64,000 nucleotides of DNA from Pseudomonas frederiksbergensis (GCF_001952935.1 NZ_CP018319.1:481001-545000); one strand, 5' to 3'. Numbered from the stretch's first letter, positions 17,985-26,982 are shown. A program made the numbers and translations. Notes: a model not told the origin generated them from the letters alone.

Positions 17985-18855
17985 CAAGGATGAGATCGAG
18001 AACAGCAAATACAAATTATTAGGATTTGAAAACGATAAAAACCTAGCAATAATTATGATTCTCTCTACTGGAAAAGTTATCAAAATAACGCTAAGCGCAC
18101 TGTTAAAAAGCGAGATACTGGACAATTTAAACAAAGGAGAAATTAAAAATGTGTATCGGAAATACTATTCTCGTGGGACAGCACTGACCGCATACGAAAT
18201 AAATGATCGTCACGAAGGAGCGTGGATTATTTTTGTTGCTCTGAATCTGATACTTTTTACACTGTACATCTTTACAAACTTTGCGACGGCAAAACTGTTT
18301 TACCTAGAACAATTCGACGTTATTGTCACGCCTGGCGTATTCCTGTATCCACTAACATTTCTAATAGTCGACTTATTGAACGAGTTTTATGGATTCAGGC
18401 TGGCAAGAAAAGCTATTTTGTTTGCCTTCTTAAGCAATGCGTTTGTTTTTGTTCTGTTAAATGCCACTAGCTATCTTCCAGGACTACCTAGCTGGAAGTT
18501 TGATAGTTCCTATGGTGAGCTCATCAGCCATGTTTCATCCGTATCAGTGGCGTCTTCCATTTCTTTTCTTTTTTCCGAGCACGTAAATTCTTATTTGCTA
18601 TGCAAAATAAAAAAACTTACAAACTCTAGGCTTCTTTTTCTACGAGTATTTTTCAGCACATTCTTCGCAGTGATAATCGACAGTTTCATTTTTTGCTTTA
18701 TTGCGTTTTATGGAACCATGCAAAACAGCGAAATACTACATCTGGTCTATGTACAGATTGCTATAAAAATGTGTTTTGCTGTTTTTAATATTCTGCCAGC
18801 CTACGGGGCAAGATCATTATTTAAAAAATACGCATCTGAAGCTAAAACCGCATAA
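17977..18855 (+). CDS. YhhQ/DUF165 (VUT)-family queuosine-precursor transporter with N-terminal extension
   Basis: A 292-residue membrane protein. Residues from about 84 form six hydrophobic helices with the family motifs TPGVFLYPLTFLIVDLLNEFYG and FNILPAYGARSLF. E. coli YhhQ of this family imports preQ0/preQ1. Residues 1-83 are an additional soluble, charged segment (MINKDEIENSKYKLLGFEND start) that the core family lacks. The ATG at 17977 overlaps the regulator stop and is preceded by GAGGAAAGG. Base use is AT-rich. With the convergent queC it suggests 7-deazaguanine salvage or supply. The YhhQ assignment rests on motif and topology reading. Confidence 0.75.
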   Translation: MINKDEIENSKYKLLGFENDKNLAIIMILSTGKVIKITLSALLKSEILDNLNKGEIKNVYRKYYSRGTALTAYEINDRHEGAWIIFVALNLILFTLYIFTNFATAKLFYLEQFDVIVTPGVFLYPLTFLIVDLLNEFYGFRLARKAILFAFLSNAFVFVLLNATSYLPGLPSWKFDSSYGELISHVSSVSVASSISFLFSEHVNSYLLCKIKKLTNSRLLFLRVFFSTFFAVIIDSFIFCFIAFYGTMQNSEILHLVYVQIAIKMCFAVFNILPAYGARSLFKKYASEAKTA

Positions 18856-18860
18856 GGTTT

Positions 18861-18897
18861 AGGGGAGTATTAATTAGCTGCTAATCACTACTCCCCT
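18861..18897. terminator. Hairpin between convergent transporter and queC genes
   Basis: AGGGGAGTA pairs perfectly with TACTCCCCT, and an inner ATTAGC / GCTAAT pair extends the stem. No T-run follows on either strand, so it is terminator-like rather than a classical terminator. Confidence 0.5.
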
Positions 18898-18912
18898 CCT
18901 GCACATTACCTC

Positions 18913-19602
18913 CTATAGCTCTAATTTAGTTTTTAGGCTTTGAACATGCTCAGTTCTACTCTCCAAAAACTCACTCAACCCTTTCGCACGAAGAGCACAC
19001 GCATCACAGTCGCCGCACCCACTCCCCATTATTCCGTTATAGCAAGTCAATGTATGGCAACGAACCAGATCCAACTTCTCATGATAATCAGCCAAAGCCC
19101 AGGTCTCAGCTTTATTCAGCCACATAAGCGGCGTCTCAACTCGCAATTTATAATCCATTCCCAACTCAATAGCTTTATTCATAGCCTTCACAAACTCATC
19201 TCGACAATCCGGATAGCCAGAGAAATCCGTTTCACAAACACCCGCGATGACAGCTTCGGCACCCACTTGATAGGCGTAAATAGAAGCCAACGTTAAAAAC
19301 AGAATATTCCTGCCCGGCACGAACGTATCAGGCACGCCCTCCCCTGTACTCCTTGCAATGGGAATGTGATCGCGCGTCAAGCTGCTGATAGCCAGTTCGT
19401 TTAGCAATGAAGTGTCCAATACTTTGTGCACCTTCACGCCAAGCTGCTTTGAAAGCTGTTGCGCCACTTCGATTTCTGCACGATGGCGCTGGCCATAATC
19501 AAACGTAATGCAATGAATTTCATCGTACAGCGGCAATGCGTGGATCAAGCAGGTGGTTGAATCTTGTCCGCCGCTGAAAACGATAACGGCCTTTCTGGTC
19601 AT
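18913..19602 (-). CDS. queC: 7-cyano-7-deazaguanine (preQ0) synthase QueC, enterobacterial type
   Basis: ATP-dependent conversion of 7-carboxy-7-deazaguanine to preQ0. The 229 residues include the PP-loop SGGQDS (10-15), [40 protein letters not shown] and the zinc site C187, C196, C199, C202 ([16 protein letters not shown]). All key residues are intact. The sequence follows the E. coli-type QueC closely and differs from the usual Pseudomonas chromosomal QueC as I know it (SGGLDSATV start, SCYQADDEGRACG zinc loop). Codon use is AT-rich. It is convergent with the transporter. It is therefore probably a second, acquired queC rather than the housekeeping copy. Confidence 0.88.
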   Translation of the reverse strand: MTRKAVIVFSGGQDSTTCLIHALPLYDEIHCITFDYGQRHRAEIEVAQQLSKQLGVKVHKVLDTSLLNELAISSLTRDHIPIARSTGEGVPDTFVPGRNILFLTLASIYAYQVGAEAVIAGVCETDFSGYPDCRDEFVKAMNKAIELGMDYKLRVETPLMWLNKAETWALADYHEKLDLVRCHTLTCYNGIMGSGCGDCDACALRAKGLSEFLESRTEHVQSLKTKLEL

Positions 19603-19863
19603 GGTGCGTTCTTCCTTGGGAGGCTCGGCACATTGCCGGGGCCATTGACCCTACCGGGAAGCTCAAATGCTGGATGTGGGAAGTTTCCGAAATGACCGTC
19701 TCCGATTTCCGTTTGTGTCATTTCCATGCTGGATTCTCGAGCGTCCACAGCTCGCCCTCCTCCGCTAGCAACTGACGACCGGCACCAAAAATCAATTGCC
19801 ACAAAATATTACCTACGTCATATTACATACATAATAAAGCCCCACATCCCACAGGTAATCGCT

Positions 19864-20985
19864 ATGACCAGCATGCCCACCCTTGAACCCGACCTTGCTG
19901 TCCCGGTGAGCACACCCAAGCCTCCCCTGCTCAAACGGTTGATCTTGCTGGCTGCGGTTATCGCTGCCCTGGTGTTCGCCGGGCTGTATGCGACTCATTG
20001 GTGGACCGTTGGCCGTTTCATCGAAGAAACCGACGATGCTTACATCGGCGGTGACGTGACGGTGATCGGGCCGAAGGTAGCGGGTTACATCGAAGAGGTG
20101 CTGGTCACCGACAACCAGAAGGTCAAGGCCGGCGATGTGCTGATTCGTCTCGACTCCCGCGACTACCGCGCCAACCTGGCCAAGGCCGAAGGTGCGGTGG
20201 CCGCCGAAGAAGCGCTGCTCGCCAATCTCGATGCCACCGAACAATTGCAACACGCGGTGATCGGCCAGGCCCGCGCCGGAATTGATGCCGCCGGCGCCGA
20301 AACCACCCGCTCCCGGGATGACGATGCTCGCTATAAAAAACTGATCGGCAGCAACGCTGTCTCGGTGGAAAGCGCCCAACGCGCCAACGCCACGTTCAAG
20401 ACCGCCCAAGCCCTCAGCGCCCGGGCCCAGGCTGAGTTGCTCGCCGCACAACGTCAGTTGAATGTGATTGCAACCCAGAAACAACAAGCTCGCGCGGCGC
20501 TGATGCAGGCCCGTGCCGAACGCGATCTGGCGCAGTTGAATGTGGGCTACACCGAACTGAAGGCCCCGGTGGACGGCGTGATCGGCAATCGCCGAGCGCG
20601 GGTCGGCGCGTATGCCCAGGCGGGTTCGCAACTGCTGTCGGTGGTACCGGCCAGCGGGCTGTGGGTCGATGCCAATTTCAAGGAAGATCAGCTATCGCGA
20701 ATGACACCGGGGCAACGGGTGATCATTCATGCCGACGTGCTCTCGGGGCAGGAATTCCACGGTCATCTGGACAGCCTTGCGCCGGCCAGTGGTTCGCAGT
20801 TCAGCGTGCTGCCGCCAGAAAACGCCACCGGCAACTTCACCAAAATCGTCCAGCGGGTGCCGGTGCGCATCGCGCTTGATCCGGCCGATGGCGTGCTCGG
20901 CCATCTGCGTCCGGGCCTGTCGGTCACCGCTGAAGTGGACACTCGCAAGGAAGCCGAAACGCCAGCCGTGGCCAGTGCGCCATGA
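19864..20985 (+). CDS. HlyD/EmrA-family membrane-fusion protein
   Basis: The periplasmic adaptor (373 residues) of a tripartite drug pump. It has one N-terminal TM helix (about 24-45), a biotinyl-lipoyl half-motif (VIGPKVAGYIEEVLVTDNQKVKAGDVLIRLD), a long alpha-hairpin, the second lipoyl half (LNVGYTELKAPVDGVIGNRRARVGAYAQAGSQLL) and a beta-barrel. The ATG at 19864 is chosen because upstream codons lack conserved sequence and AGGTAATCGCT precedes it. It overlaps the next gene by 4 bp. The upstream region up to queC (19603-19863) carries the divergent promoters; no regulator gene is adjacent. Confidence 0.92.
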   Translation: MTSMPTLEPDLAVPVSTPKPPLLKRLILLAAVIAALVFAGLYATHWWTVGRFIEETDDAYIGGDVTVIGPKVAGYIEEVLVTDNQKVKAGDVLIRLDSRDYRANLAKAEGAVAAEEALLANLDATEQLQHAVIGQARAGIDAAGAETTRSRDDDARYKKLIGSNAVSVESAQRANATFKTAQALSARAQAELLAAQRQLNVIATQKQQARAALMQARAERDLAQLNVGYTELKAPVDGVIGNRRARVGAYAQAGSQLLSVVPASGLWVDANFKEDQLSRMTPGQRVIIHADVLSGQEFHGHLDSLAPASGSQFSVLPPENATGNFTKIVQRVPVRIALDPADGVLGHLRPGLSVTAEVDTRKEAETPAVASAP

Positions 20986-22574
20986 GCCGCACTCTCGCCG
21001 CCCCCGCGCAACCGTTCAATGCCGCCGACATGGCAACGGCGACCAAGGTTTTCGCCTTCGCCACGATGTGCATCGGCATGTTCATTGCGCTGCTGGACAT
21101 CCAGATCGTCTCGGCCTCGCTGCGCGACATCGGCGGCGGGCTCTCGGCGGGAACCGACGAAACGGCGTGGGTGCAAACCAGTTACCTGATTGCTGAAATC
21201 ATCGTGATCCCGCTGTCCGGCTGGCTGTCCCGAGTGTTCTCGACACGCTGGCTGTTCTGCGCTTCTGCGGTGGGTTTCACCCTGGCCAGCCTGCTCTGCG
21301 GCGCGGCCTGGAACATTCAGAGCATGATCGCCTTCCGCGCCCTGCAAGGGTTTCTCGGCGGTTCGATGATCCCGCTGGTGTTCACCACCGCGTTCTTTTT
21401 CTTCACCGGCAAGCAACGGGTGATCGCGGCTGCGACCATTGGCGCGGTGGCGTCGTTGGCACCGACCCTGGGGCCGGTCATCGGTGGCTGGATTACCGAT
21501 GTTTCCTCCTGGCACTGGCTGTTCTACATCAATTTGGTGCCGGGGATTTTCGTCGCGGTGGCGGTGCCGATGCTGGTGAAGATCGATCAGCCGGAATTGT
21601 CGCTGCTTAAAGGGGCTGACTACTTGAGCATGGTGTTCATGGCGCTGTTTCTCGGCTGCCTGGAATACACCCTCGAAGAAGGCCCGCGCTGGAACTGGTT
21701 CAGCGACAGCACGATTCTGACCACGGCATGGATCAGCGCACTGGCCGGCCTGGCGTTCATTGGTCGAACCTTGCACGTCGCCAACCCGATCGTCGATTTG
21801 CGCGCCCTGAAAGACCGTAACTTTGCCCTTGGCTGTTTCTTTTCGTTCGTCACCGGGATCGGCCTGTTCGCCACCATTTACCTGACGCCGCTGTTTCTTG
21901 GCCGGGTGCGTGGCTATGGCGCGCTGGACATTGGTCTGGCGGTTTTCTCCACCGGGGTGTTCCAGATCATGGCGATTCCGCTGTACGCCTTTCTGGCCAA
22001 TCGCATCGATCTGCGCTGGGTCATGATGATCGGCTTGGGGTTGTTCGCGTTGTCGATGTGGGATTTCAGCCCGATCACCCATGACTGGGGGGCCAAGGAA
22101 TTGATGCTGCCGCAAGCGTTGCGCGGGATTGCCCAACAATTGGCGGTGCCGCCAGCGGTGACGTTGACCTTGGGTGGTCTGGCACCGGCGCGGCTCAAAC
22201 ATGCTTCGGGGTTATTCAACCTGATGCGAAACCTGGGGGGTGCCATCGGCATCGCCGCGTGCGCGACCATTCTCAATGACCGCACCAACCTGCACTTCAC
22301 CCGGTTGGCGGAAAACCTCAACAGCACCAACGAAGCACTGAACCAGTGGCTGTCCCAGGTCGGCAACAACTTCGCCGCCCTCGGCCAAAGCGGTGACGAG
22401 GGCGTCACCGCCAGCCTGCATCAACTGTGGCTGCTGACCTATCGCGAAGCGCAGACACAAACCTATGGCGATGCGTTCCTGATGATCATGGTCTGTTTCA
22501 TCATCGCCACGGCGATGGTGCCCTTGATGCGCAAGGTGCAACCACCGGCCGCGCCGAGTGCGGATGCGCATTGA
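20982..22574 (+). CDS. DHA2-family MFS drug exporter, EmrB-like
   Basis: An inner-membrane proton antiporter of 530 residues with 14 hydrophobic segments. Typical DHA2 features are the early FIALLDIQIVSASLRDIGGGLSAGTDETAWVQTSYL and motif C-like GAVASLAPTLGPVIGGWI. It works with the overlapping EmrA-type protein (ATGA overlap); an outer-membrane channel would come from elsewhere. Substrates unknown, probably hydrophobic toxic compounds. Confidence 0.93.
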   Translation: MSRTLAAPAQPFNAADMATATKVFAFATMCIGMFIALLDIQIVSASLRDIGGGLSAGTDETAWVQTSYLIAEIIVIPLSGWLSRVFSTRWLFCASAVGFTLASLLCGAAWNIQSMIAFRALQGFLGGSMIPLVFTTAFFFFTGKQRVIAAATIGAVASLAPTLGPVIGGWITDVSSWHWLFYINLVPGIFVAVAVPMLVKIDQPELSLLKGADYLSMVFMALFLGCLEYTLEEGPRWNWFSDSTILTTAWISALAGLAFIGRTLHVANPIVDLRALKDRNFALGCFFSFVTGIGLFATIYLTPLFLGRVRGYGALDIGLAVFSTGVFQIMAIPLYAFLANRIDLRWVMMIGLGLFALSMWDFSPITHDWGAKELMLPQALRGIAQQLAVPPAVTLTLGGLAPARLKHASGLFNLMRNLGGAIGIAACATILNDRTNLHFTRLAENLNSTNEALNQWLSQVGNNFAALGQSGDEGVTASLHQLWLLTYREAQTQTYGDAFLMIMVCFIIATAMVPLMRKVQPPAAPSADAH

Positions 22575-22584
22575 GCCTCGGGAG

Positions 22585-23025
22585 TCACTCCTGAGGCATT
22601 TTACGGAAACCTACCGCCAGACGGTTCCAGCTGTTGATGGTGCTAATCGCCACGGTCAGGTCGACCATTTCCTTGGGCGTGAACTGCACGGAGAGCAGTT
22701 CGTAGTCCTCATCCGGTGCGTGGGTCTGGCTCAGCAGCGTCAACGATTCGGTCCAGGCCAGCGCCGCACGTTCGCGGGGTGTGAAGAACGGCGTTTCACG
22801 CCAGACCGACACCGCGTATAGCCGACGTTCGGTTTCGCCACCCTTGCGGGCATCGGCGGTGTGCATGTCGACACAGAAGGCGCAGCCATTGATCTGGGAG
22901 GCGCGCAGCTTGACCAGTTCAATCAGGGATTTTTCCAGAGGCAGCTTCGAAACAGCGGTTTCCAGCGCGATCATGGCTTTGAGTGCATCTGGGGACGCGG
23001 TGTAGAAATCGATACGCGGTTGCAT
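22585..23025 (-). CDS. Carboxymuconolactone decarboxylase / AhpD-like protein
   Basis: A 146-residue protein of the AhpD-like superfamily. The peroxidatic-type motif E-x11-CxxC-x3-H is present (Glu36, Cys48, Cys51, His55; NGCAFCVDMH). Such proteins reduce peroxides or act as thiol-disulfide adaptors. Convergent with the emrB-like gene, with only 10 bp between stop codons. Confidence 0.88.
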   Translation of the reverse strand: MQPRIDFYTASPDALKAMIALETAVSKLPLEKSLIELVKLRASQINGCAFCVDMHTADARKGGETERRLYAVSVWRETPFFTPRERAALAWTESLTLLSQTHAPDEDYELLSVQFTPKEMVDLTVAISTINSWNRLAVGFRKMPQE

Positions 23026-23231
23026 GGTGGGCTCCAGTCAAAGAAGTGTGGAGCTACGTTAATCCCGCACTGAGATGCAGCAAATAGCCAATTCTTGGGA
23101 AGATGAGGATGCCAATGGGCTGGCTTGAAAATAATCTAGATGGGTAATTGCCATCACCCCGCCGACACCCATAGAATGCGACTCATTCCTGATAACGCGG
23201 CCGGGACGCCGAAATCGAGTACCTCCTGCTC

Positions 23232-23657
23232 ATGTCGTCCTCATCCGAAATGCCTTTGTCACCTGCTGTTTCGCCGATTTCCGAATCGCGTTGGCACCTG
23301 GAATCCATGTTGTGGCAAATGCCGGAACAGGCGCGCGAAGCCTTTTTGCTCGCCCAGATGCATGGCCATGGCCGCGCCCGGATCGTAGTGCGGCAGTCGG
23401 CGCGCAAAAAACCGCTGACCCGTCGACAAACCCTGGCTTACCTGGCCTTGCTGTTGATCGCCGGCCCCGTTGGTATGATTTGGCAACATGCCCCGTTCGA
23501 GTACTGGAACCGTGATGACCGTACCTTGGTCGGCGCACAGCTTGTTCGCCAGGCGCCGGCTGATGGCGCACTCGATTGCATCCGCGCCCATGACCTACAA
23601 GCCCTTACGCTCGATTGCGCAGCCACTGCAAAAACCCCTTCTTCTGCACAACCCTAG
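23232..23657 (+). CDS. Hypothetical protein; possible remnant fusing sigma-factor region 4 to FecR
   Basis: A 141-residue protein with one TM helix (about 65-83). Residues 20-50 (LESMLWQMPEQAREAFLLAQMHG) read like the start of ECF sigma region 4, but the helix-turn-helix that should follow is absent. The sequence instead moves to TRRQTLAYLALLLIAGPVGMIWQHAPFEYW, which resembles the FecR transmembrane segment and its W-rich lead-in. It then ends without the FecR domain. This looks like a collapsed fecI-fecR pair kept as an open frame. Its 3' end overlaps the convergent MscS-type gene by 53 bp. It could also be a small unrelated membrane protein. Confidence 0.5.
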   Translation: MSSSSEMPLSPAVSPISESRWHLESMLWQMPEQAREAFLLAQMHGHGRARIVVRQSARKKPLTRRQTLAYLALLLIAGPVGMIWQHAPFEYWNRDDRTLVGAQLVRQAPADGALDCIRAHDLQALTLDCAATAKTPSSAQP

Positions 23658-25047
23658 GCGCTTCCTGGGTCAACGTCTGCGCCTTGTTCAAGCGGAAATC
23701 CAGTAACGCCTTCATCGCTTCGCTGATGTCGTGTCGTGCATCCAGACACGGTGTGAGGTATTCCTTTTCGATCCGGTACAAGCTGCAGAACGTCTTGGCG
23801 CTGAAGTCCGCCGGTAGCGCCGTATCGGATAAGATCCCGCCTTCGCCGATCACCTGACCCGGGCCCATGCGCCCGGACTCGAACTTGACCCCGCCACGGC
23901 TCAGCTCCACCGACACCACGCCGGATTCGATGATGAACAAATGATCGCTGACCTCCCCCGCCGGCAGGATCATTTCGCCAGCGCGGAAGGTTTGCAGTGT
24001 CATGTTCTGGCTGAAGGTTTCTTTCTCTTCCTGACGCAGGGTCGAGAAAATGTTCGACGCGTCCAGCAATGCCCGTGGCCGCGACAGGTTGGCAGGAGCA
24101 ATGGGTTCGACGCTCGACAACAGGCTGACACCGCTGGCCTGCAAGTGCCGGAATGCCAGGTCGAACAGCAGGTTTCGGACCATGCGTTTCTGGTCCATGG
24201 AGACCACGAAACCACTGATTTCGTATTCCACGCCAGTGGCGCTGGAGCCTTTTAGCGCGACACATGGCGCCGGTTTGTTCAACAGATAGCGACACCCCTC
24301 CATCGCCCTTTCCAGTGCTTCGATGACGGTTTGCGGACGTGCGTGCGGGCTCAGTTGCAGGCTGATGGACACACCAAAAATGTCACTGGGCCGGCTGAAA
24401 TTGATGATCTTGGCCTTGGCCGCCAGGGAGTTGGGGATTACCGCCATGCTGCCTTGCGAGGTTTGCAGGCGCGTCGCGCGCCAGTCGATATCGGTGACCC
24501 GACCTTCGGTGCCGTCGATCGAGATCCAGTCATCCAGTTGATAGGGTTTTGTGGTGTTCAGGACGATGCCGGAGAACACGTCGCTGAGGGTACTTTGCAA
24601 GGCCAGGCCGACAATGATCGCCAACGCGCCGGAGGTCGCCAGCACGCCCTTGACCGGCAGGTCGAGGACATACGCCAGAGCCGCGATGATCGCGATCAGG
24701 AAAATCACCGCGCCGAGCAAATCCTGGAGCAAGCGCCCCGTGTGCCCGACCCGTTGCATCATCCCCGCGCCGATCAGTACCGTCAGGGTGCGCGCACCAA
24801 ACAACCACCAGCCGATCTGCAATCCGGTCGCCGCCAGGTGCAGCGGGACGTTGTCGGCCCAGGGCGCCGGCTCCATGGGGTTCAGGCCTTCGTTGAACAG
24901 CAGGACACTGAACAACGAAAAAATCACCAGCCGCACCAACAGTTTCCAGTTGCTGCCATTGGCACTGAGCAGGCGCCACAGCCCCAGATCGATAAGGACC
25001 AAAGCCATCGCACAGATCAATGGGTGATCGGTAAGCAGTGACAGCAT
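23605..25047 (-). CDS. MscS-type mechanosensitive channel with C-terminal cyclic-nucleotide-binding domain
   Basis: A 480-residue inner-membrane channel. Hydrophobic helices occupy about 1-135, with the pore/beta region at VLATSGALAIIVGLALQSTLSDVFSGIVL and the MscS beta-domain start KPYQLDDWISIDGTEGRVTDIDWRATRL. The C-terminal third is a cNMP-type sensor (FRAGEMILPAGEVSDHLFIIESGVVSVELSRGG). The ATG at 25047 is preceded by GGAG and removes an implausible 43-residue extension. The fusion implies gating or modulation by a nucleotide or similar ligand. Strand-convergent with the preceding hypothetical gene. Confidence 0.9.
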   Translation of the reverse strand: MLSLLTDHPLICAMALVLIDLGLWRLLSANGSNWKLLVRLVIFSLFSVLLFNEGLNPMEPAPWADNVPLHLAATGLQIGWWLFGARTLTVLIGAGMMQRVGHTGRLLQDLLGAVIFLIAIIAALAYVLDLPVKGVLATSGALAIIVGLALQSTLSDVFSGIVLNTTKPYQLDDWISIDGTEGRVTDIDWRATRLQTSQGSMAVIPNSLAAKAKIINFSRPSDIFGVSISLQLSPHARPQTVIEALERAMEGCRYLLNKPAPCVALKGSSATGVEYEISGFVVSMDQKRMVRNLLFDLAFRHLQASGVSLLSSVEPIAPANLSRPRALLDASNIFSTLRQEEKETFSQNMTLQTFRAGEMILPAGEVSDHLFIIESGVVSVELSRGGVKFESGRMGPGQVIGEGGILSDTALPADFSAKTFCSLYRIEKEYLTPCLDARHDISEAMKALLDFRLNKAQTLTQEAPRVVQKKGFLQWLRNRA

Positions 25048-25138
25048 CAAGCAACTCCAGCAAGGACCAGTGGCGCGAAGATCGCACAGATTGGGCACAG
25101 TGTAGGAGTGTTTGATGCCTTCAGAACAATGCAAAACA

Positions 25139-25232
25139 ATGTGGGAGCGGGCTTGCTCGCGAAGGCTGACTAACATTCAACAACTATGTTGACTGTTACA
25201 CCGCTTTCGCGAGCAAGCCCGCTCCCACATTT
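25139..25232. repeat. REPIN
   Basis: GTGGGAGCGGGCTTGCTCGCGAA and its inverted copy enclose an AT-rich loop between ycaC and the MscS-type gene. Confidence 0.9.
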
Positions 25233-25256
25233 GATTGGTATATGGCCCCAATCGGG

Positions 25257-25883
25257 TTATTTGCTGTTGGTCAGGGTGTTGTAGCTGGTCATCAGGTTGC
25301 GATAGTCCGGGATGTGGTTGGAGAACAAGGTGCCCAAGCCTTCCACGTCGTTGCGCCAGTCGCGATGCAGTTCACAGGCCAGGCCGAACCAGGTCATCAA
25401 CTGCGCGCCGGAGGCCGACATGCGATCCCAGGCCGATTGACGGGTCAGTTCGTTGAACGTGCCGGAAGCGTCAGTCACCACGAACACCTCGAAGCCTTCA
25501 GCCAGTGCCGAGAGCGCCGGGAACGCCACGCACACTTCGGTCACTACGCCAGCGATGATCAGTTGTTTCTTGCCGGTGGCCTTGATCGCCTTGACGAAGT
25601 CTTCGTTGTCCCAGGCATTGATCTGGCCAGGACGGGCGATGTATGGCGCGTCCGGGAACAGCGCTTTGAGCTCAGGCACCAGCGGACCGTTGGGACCGGT
25701 TTCGAAACTGGTGGTGAGAATGGTCGGCAACTTGAAGTACTTGGCCAGGTCAGCCAGGGCCAACACGTTGTTCTTGAAACGGTCCGGCTCGATGTCGCGC
25801 ACCAGAGAAAGCAGACCCGCCTGGTGATCGACCAACAGAACGGCGGCGTTATCCTTGTCGAGACGTTTGTAAGAAGTAGTCAT
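25257..25883 (-). CDS. ycaC: YcaC-type isochorismatase-family hydrolase
   Basis: A 208-residue cysteine hydrolase of the isochorismatase superfamily, very like E. coli YcaC in length and sequence as I know it (LLVDHQAGLLSLVRDIEPD, ETGPNGPLVPEL, RPGQINAWDNEDF). Asp19 and Cys118 (GVVTEVCVAFPAL) are the expected catalytic residues. The physiological substrate is not established. Its neighbour is a pirin gene, with a LysR regulator diverging from the latter, so it may belong to that regulon. Confidence 0.88.
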   Translation of the reverse strand: MTTSYKRLDKDNAAVLLVDHQAGLLSLVRDIEPDRFKNNVLALADLAKYFKLPTILTTSFETGPNGPLVPELKALFPDAPYIARPGQINAWDNEDFVKAIKATGKKQLIIAGVVTEVCVAFPALSALAEGFEVFVVTDASGTFNELTRQSAWDRMSASGAQLMTWFGLACELHRDWRNDVEGLGTLFSNHIPDYRNLMTSYNTLTNSK

Positions 25884-26011
25884 GGGAGTAATCCTCGCTT
25901 TTTATCGATGCCGAACGGGTCGGCGTGAGAGAAACCTGATAGTTCGTTAAAACGCGGCCAAGCAAGGGTAGTCGCCCTTGTCCGGCACGCCACAGCATTA
26001 CAACGTTGAGT

Positions 26012-26878
26012 TCAACCGCTCATCCGACCGAACCGACCGGACTGGAAGTCGGTGAAGGCCTGGTGAATTTCTTGCTCGGTGTTCATCACGAACGGACCGT
26101 GACCGACGATTGGCTCGTCAATCGGCTCGCCACTGAGCAGCAACACGACGGCATCGTTATTGGCTTCGAGGCTGAGCTGCTGGCCAGTGCGTTCGAACAA
26201 CGCCAACTGCCCTTCGCGCACCAGTTCCACACCGTTGACCTGAACCGTCCCACGCAATACGACCAGTGCCGTGTTACGGCCTTCGTGCAGGTCCAGGGTC
26301 AGCAATTTGCCGCCGTTGAGGCGCAGGTCCCAGACGTCAATCGGGGTAAACGTGCGCGCCGGGCCGGTGTGGCCGTCGAACTCACCGGCGATCAAGCGCA
26401 GGCTGCCGGCCTGGTCCTTGAGCGCGATGCTCGGGATGTCGCCGTCGAGAATCGTCTGGTAACCGGCGTCGGCCATTTTGTCCTTGGCCGGCAGGTTGAC
26501 CCACAGCTGCACCATTTCCAGGGTGCCGCCGCTCTTGGCGAAACCTTCGGAATGGAACTCTTCGTGGAGAATCCCGGAGGCTGCGGTCATCCATTGCACG
26601 TCGCCTGGGCCGATCTTGCCGCCACTGCCGGTGGAGTCGCGGTGTTCCAGCTCGCCCTTGTAAACGATAGTCACGGTTTCGAAACCGCGGTGTGGATGCT
26701 GGCCAACGCCACGACGCTCGGTGGTCGGGGTGAATTCAGCGGGACCGGCGTGATCGAGCAGCAAAAACGGGCTGATGTGTTTGCCCAGGTTGTCGTAGGA
26801 AAACAGCGTACGAACCGGAAAACCGTCGCCGACCCAATGGGTCCGTGGGCTGGTGTAGATACCGATGATGTTTTTCAT
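26012..26878 (-). CDS. Pirin family protein
   Basis: A 288-residue bicupin. The N-terminal cupin holds the metal-site region HPHRGFETVTIVYKGELEHRDSTG and later ASGILHEEFHSEGF, giving His and Glu ligands. The C-terminal cupin is more degenerate. Many pirins have quercetin 2,3-dioxygenase activity. The ATG at 26878 is preceded by GGAGGCGG and starts MKNIIGIYTSPRTHWVGDGFPV, as in relatives. It is divergently arranged with a LysR regulator, a common layout in which the regulator controls the pirin. Confidence 0.9.
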   Translation of the reverse strand: MKNIIGIYTSPRTHWVGDGFPVRTLFSYDNLGKHISPFLLLDHAGPAEFTPTTERRGVGQHPHRGFETVTIVYKGELEHRDSTGSGGKIGPGDVQWMTAASGILHEEFHSEGFAKSGGTLEMVQLWVNLPAKDKMADAGYQTILDGDIPSIALKDQAGSLRLIAGEFDGHTGPARTFTPIDVWDLRLNGGKLLTLDLHEGRNTALVVLRGTVQVNGVELVREGQLALFERTGQQLSLEANNDAVVLLLSGEPIDEPIVGHGPFVMNTEQEIHQAFTDFQSGRFGRMSG

Positions 26879-26982
26879 TCCGCCTCCGAATCTGGTGAGT
26901 GACGCGATGGACAAAGCTTAAAACCGACGCCTTTGATGCACTAGACTGCAAAAATCAGCCTTAGCGTTCTATATGGAGAACG

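Noticed and set aside
18913..19602. QueC as part of a defence system (CBASS-type, Qat or Dpd DNA modification)
   Set aside because: No nuclease, cyclase, ubiquitin-like, ATPase or transglycosylase partner is present, and the enzyme has a complete canonical QueC zinc site rather than a diverged one.
19603..19863. preQ1 riboswitch upstream of queC or the emrA-like gene
   Set aside because: No aptamer-like pairing or conserved A-rich tail was found by eye on either strand; a covariance search would be needed to be certain.
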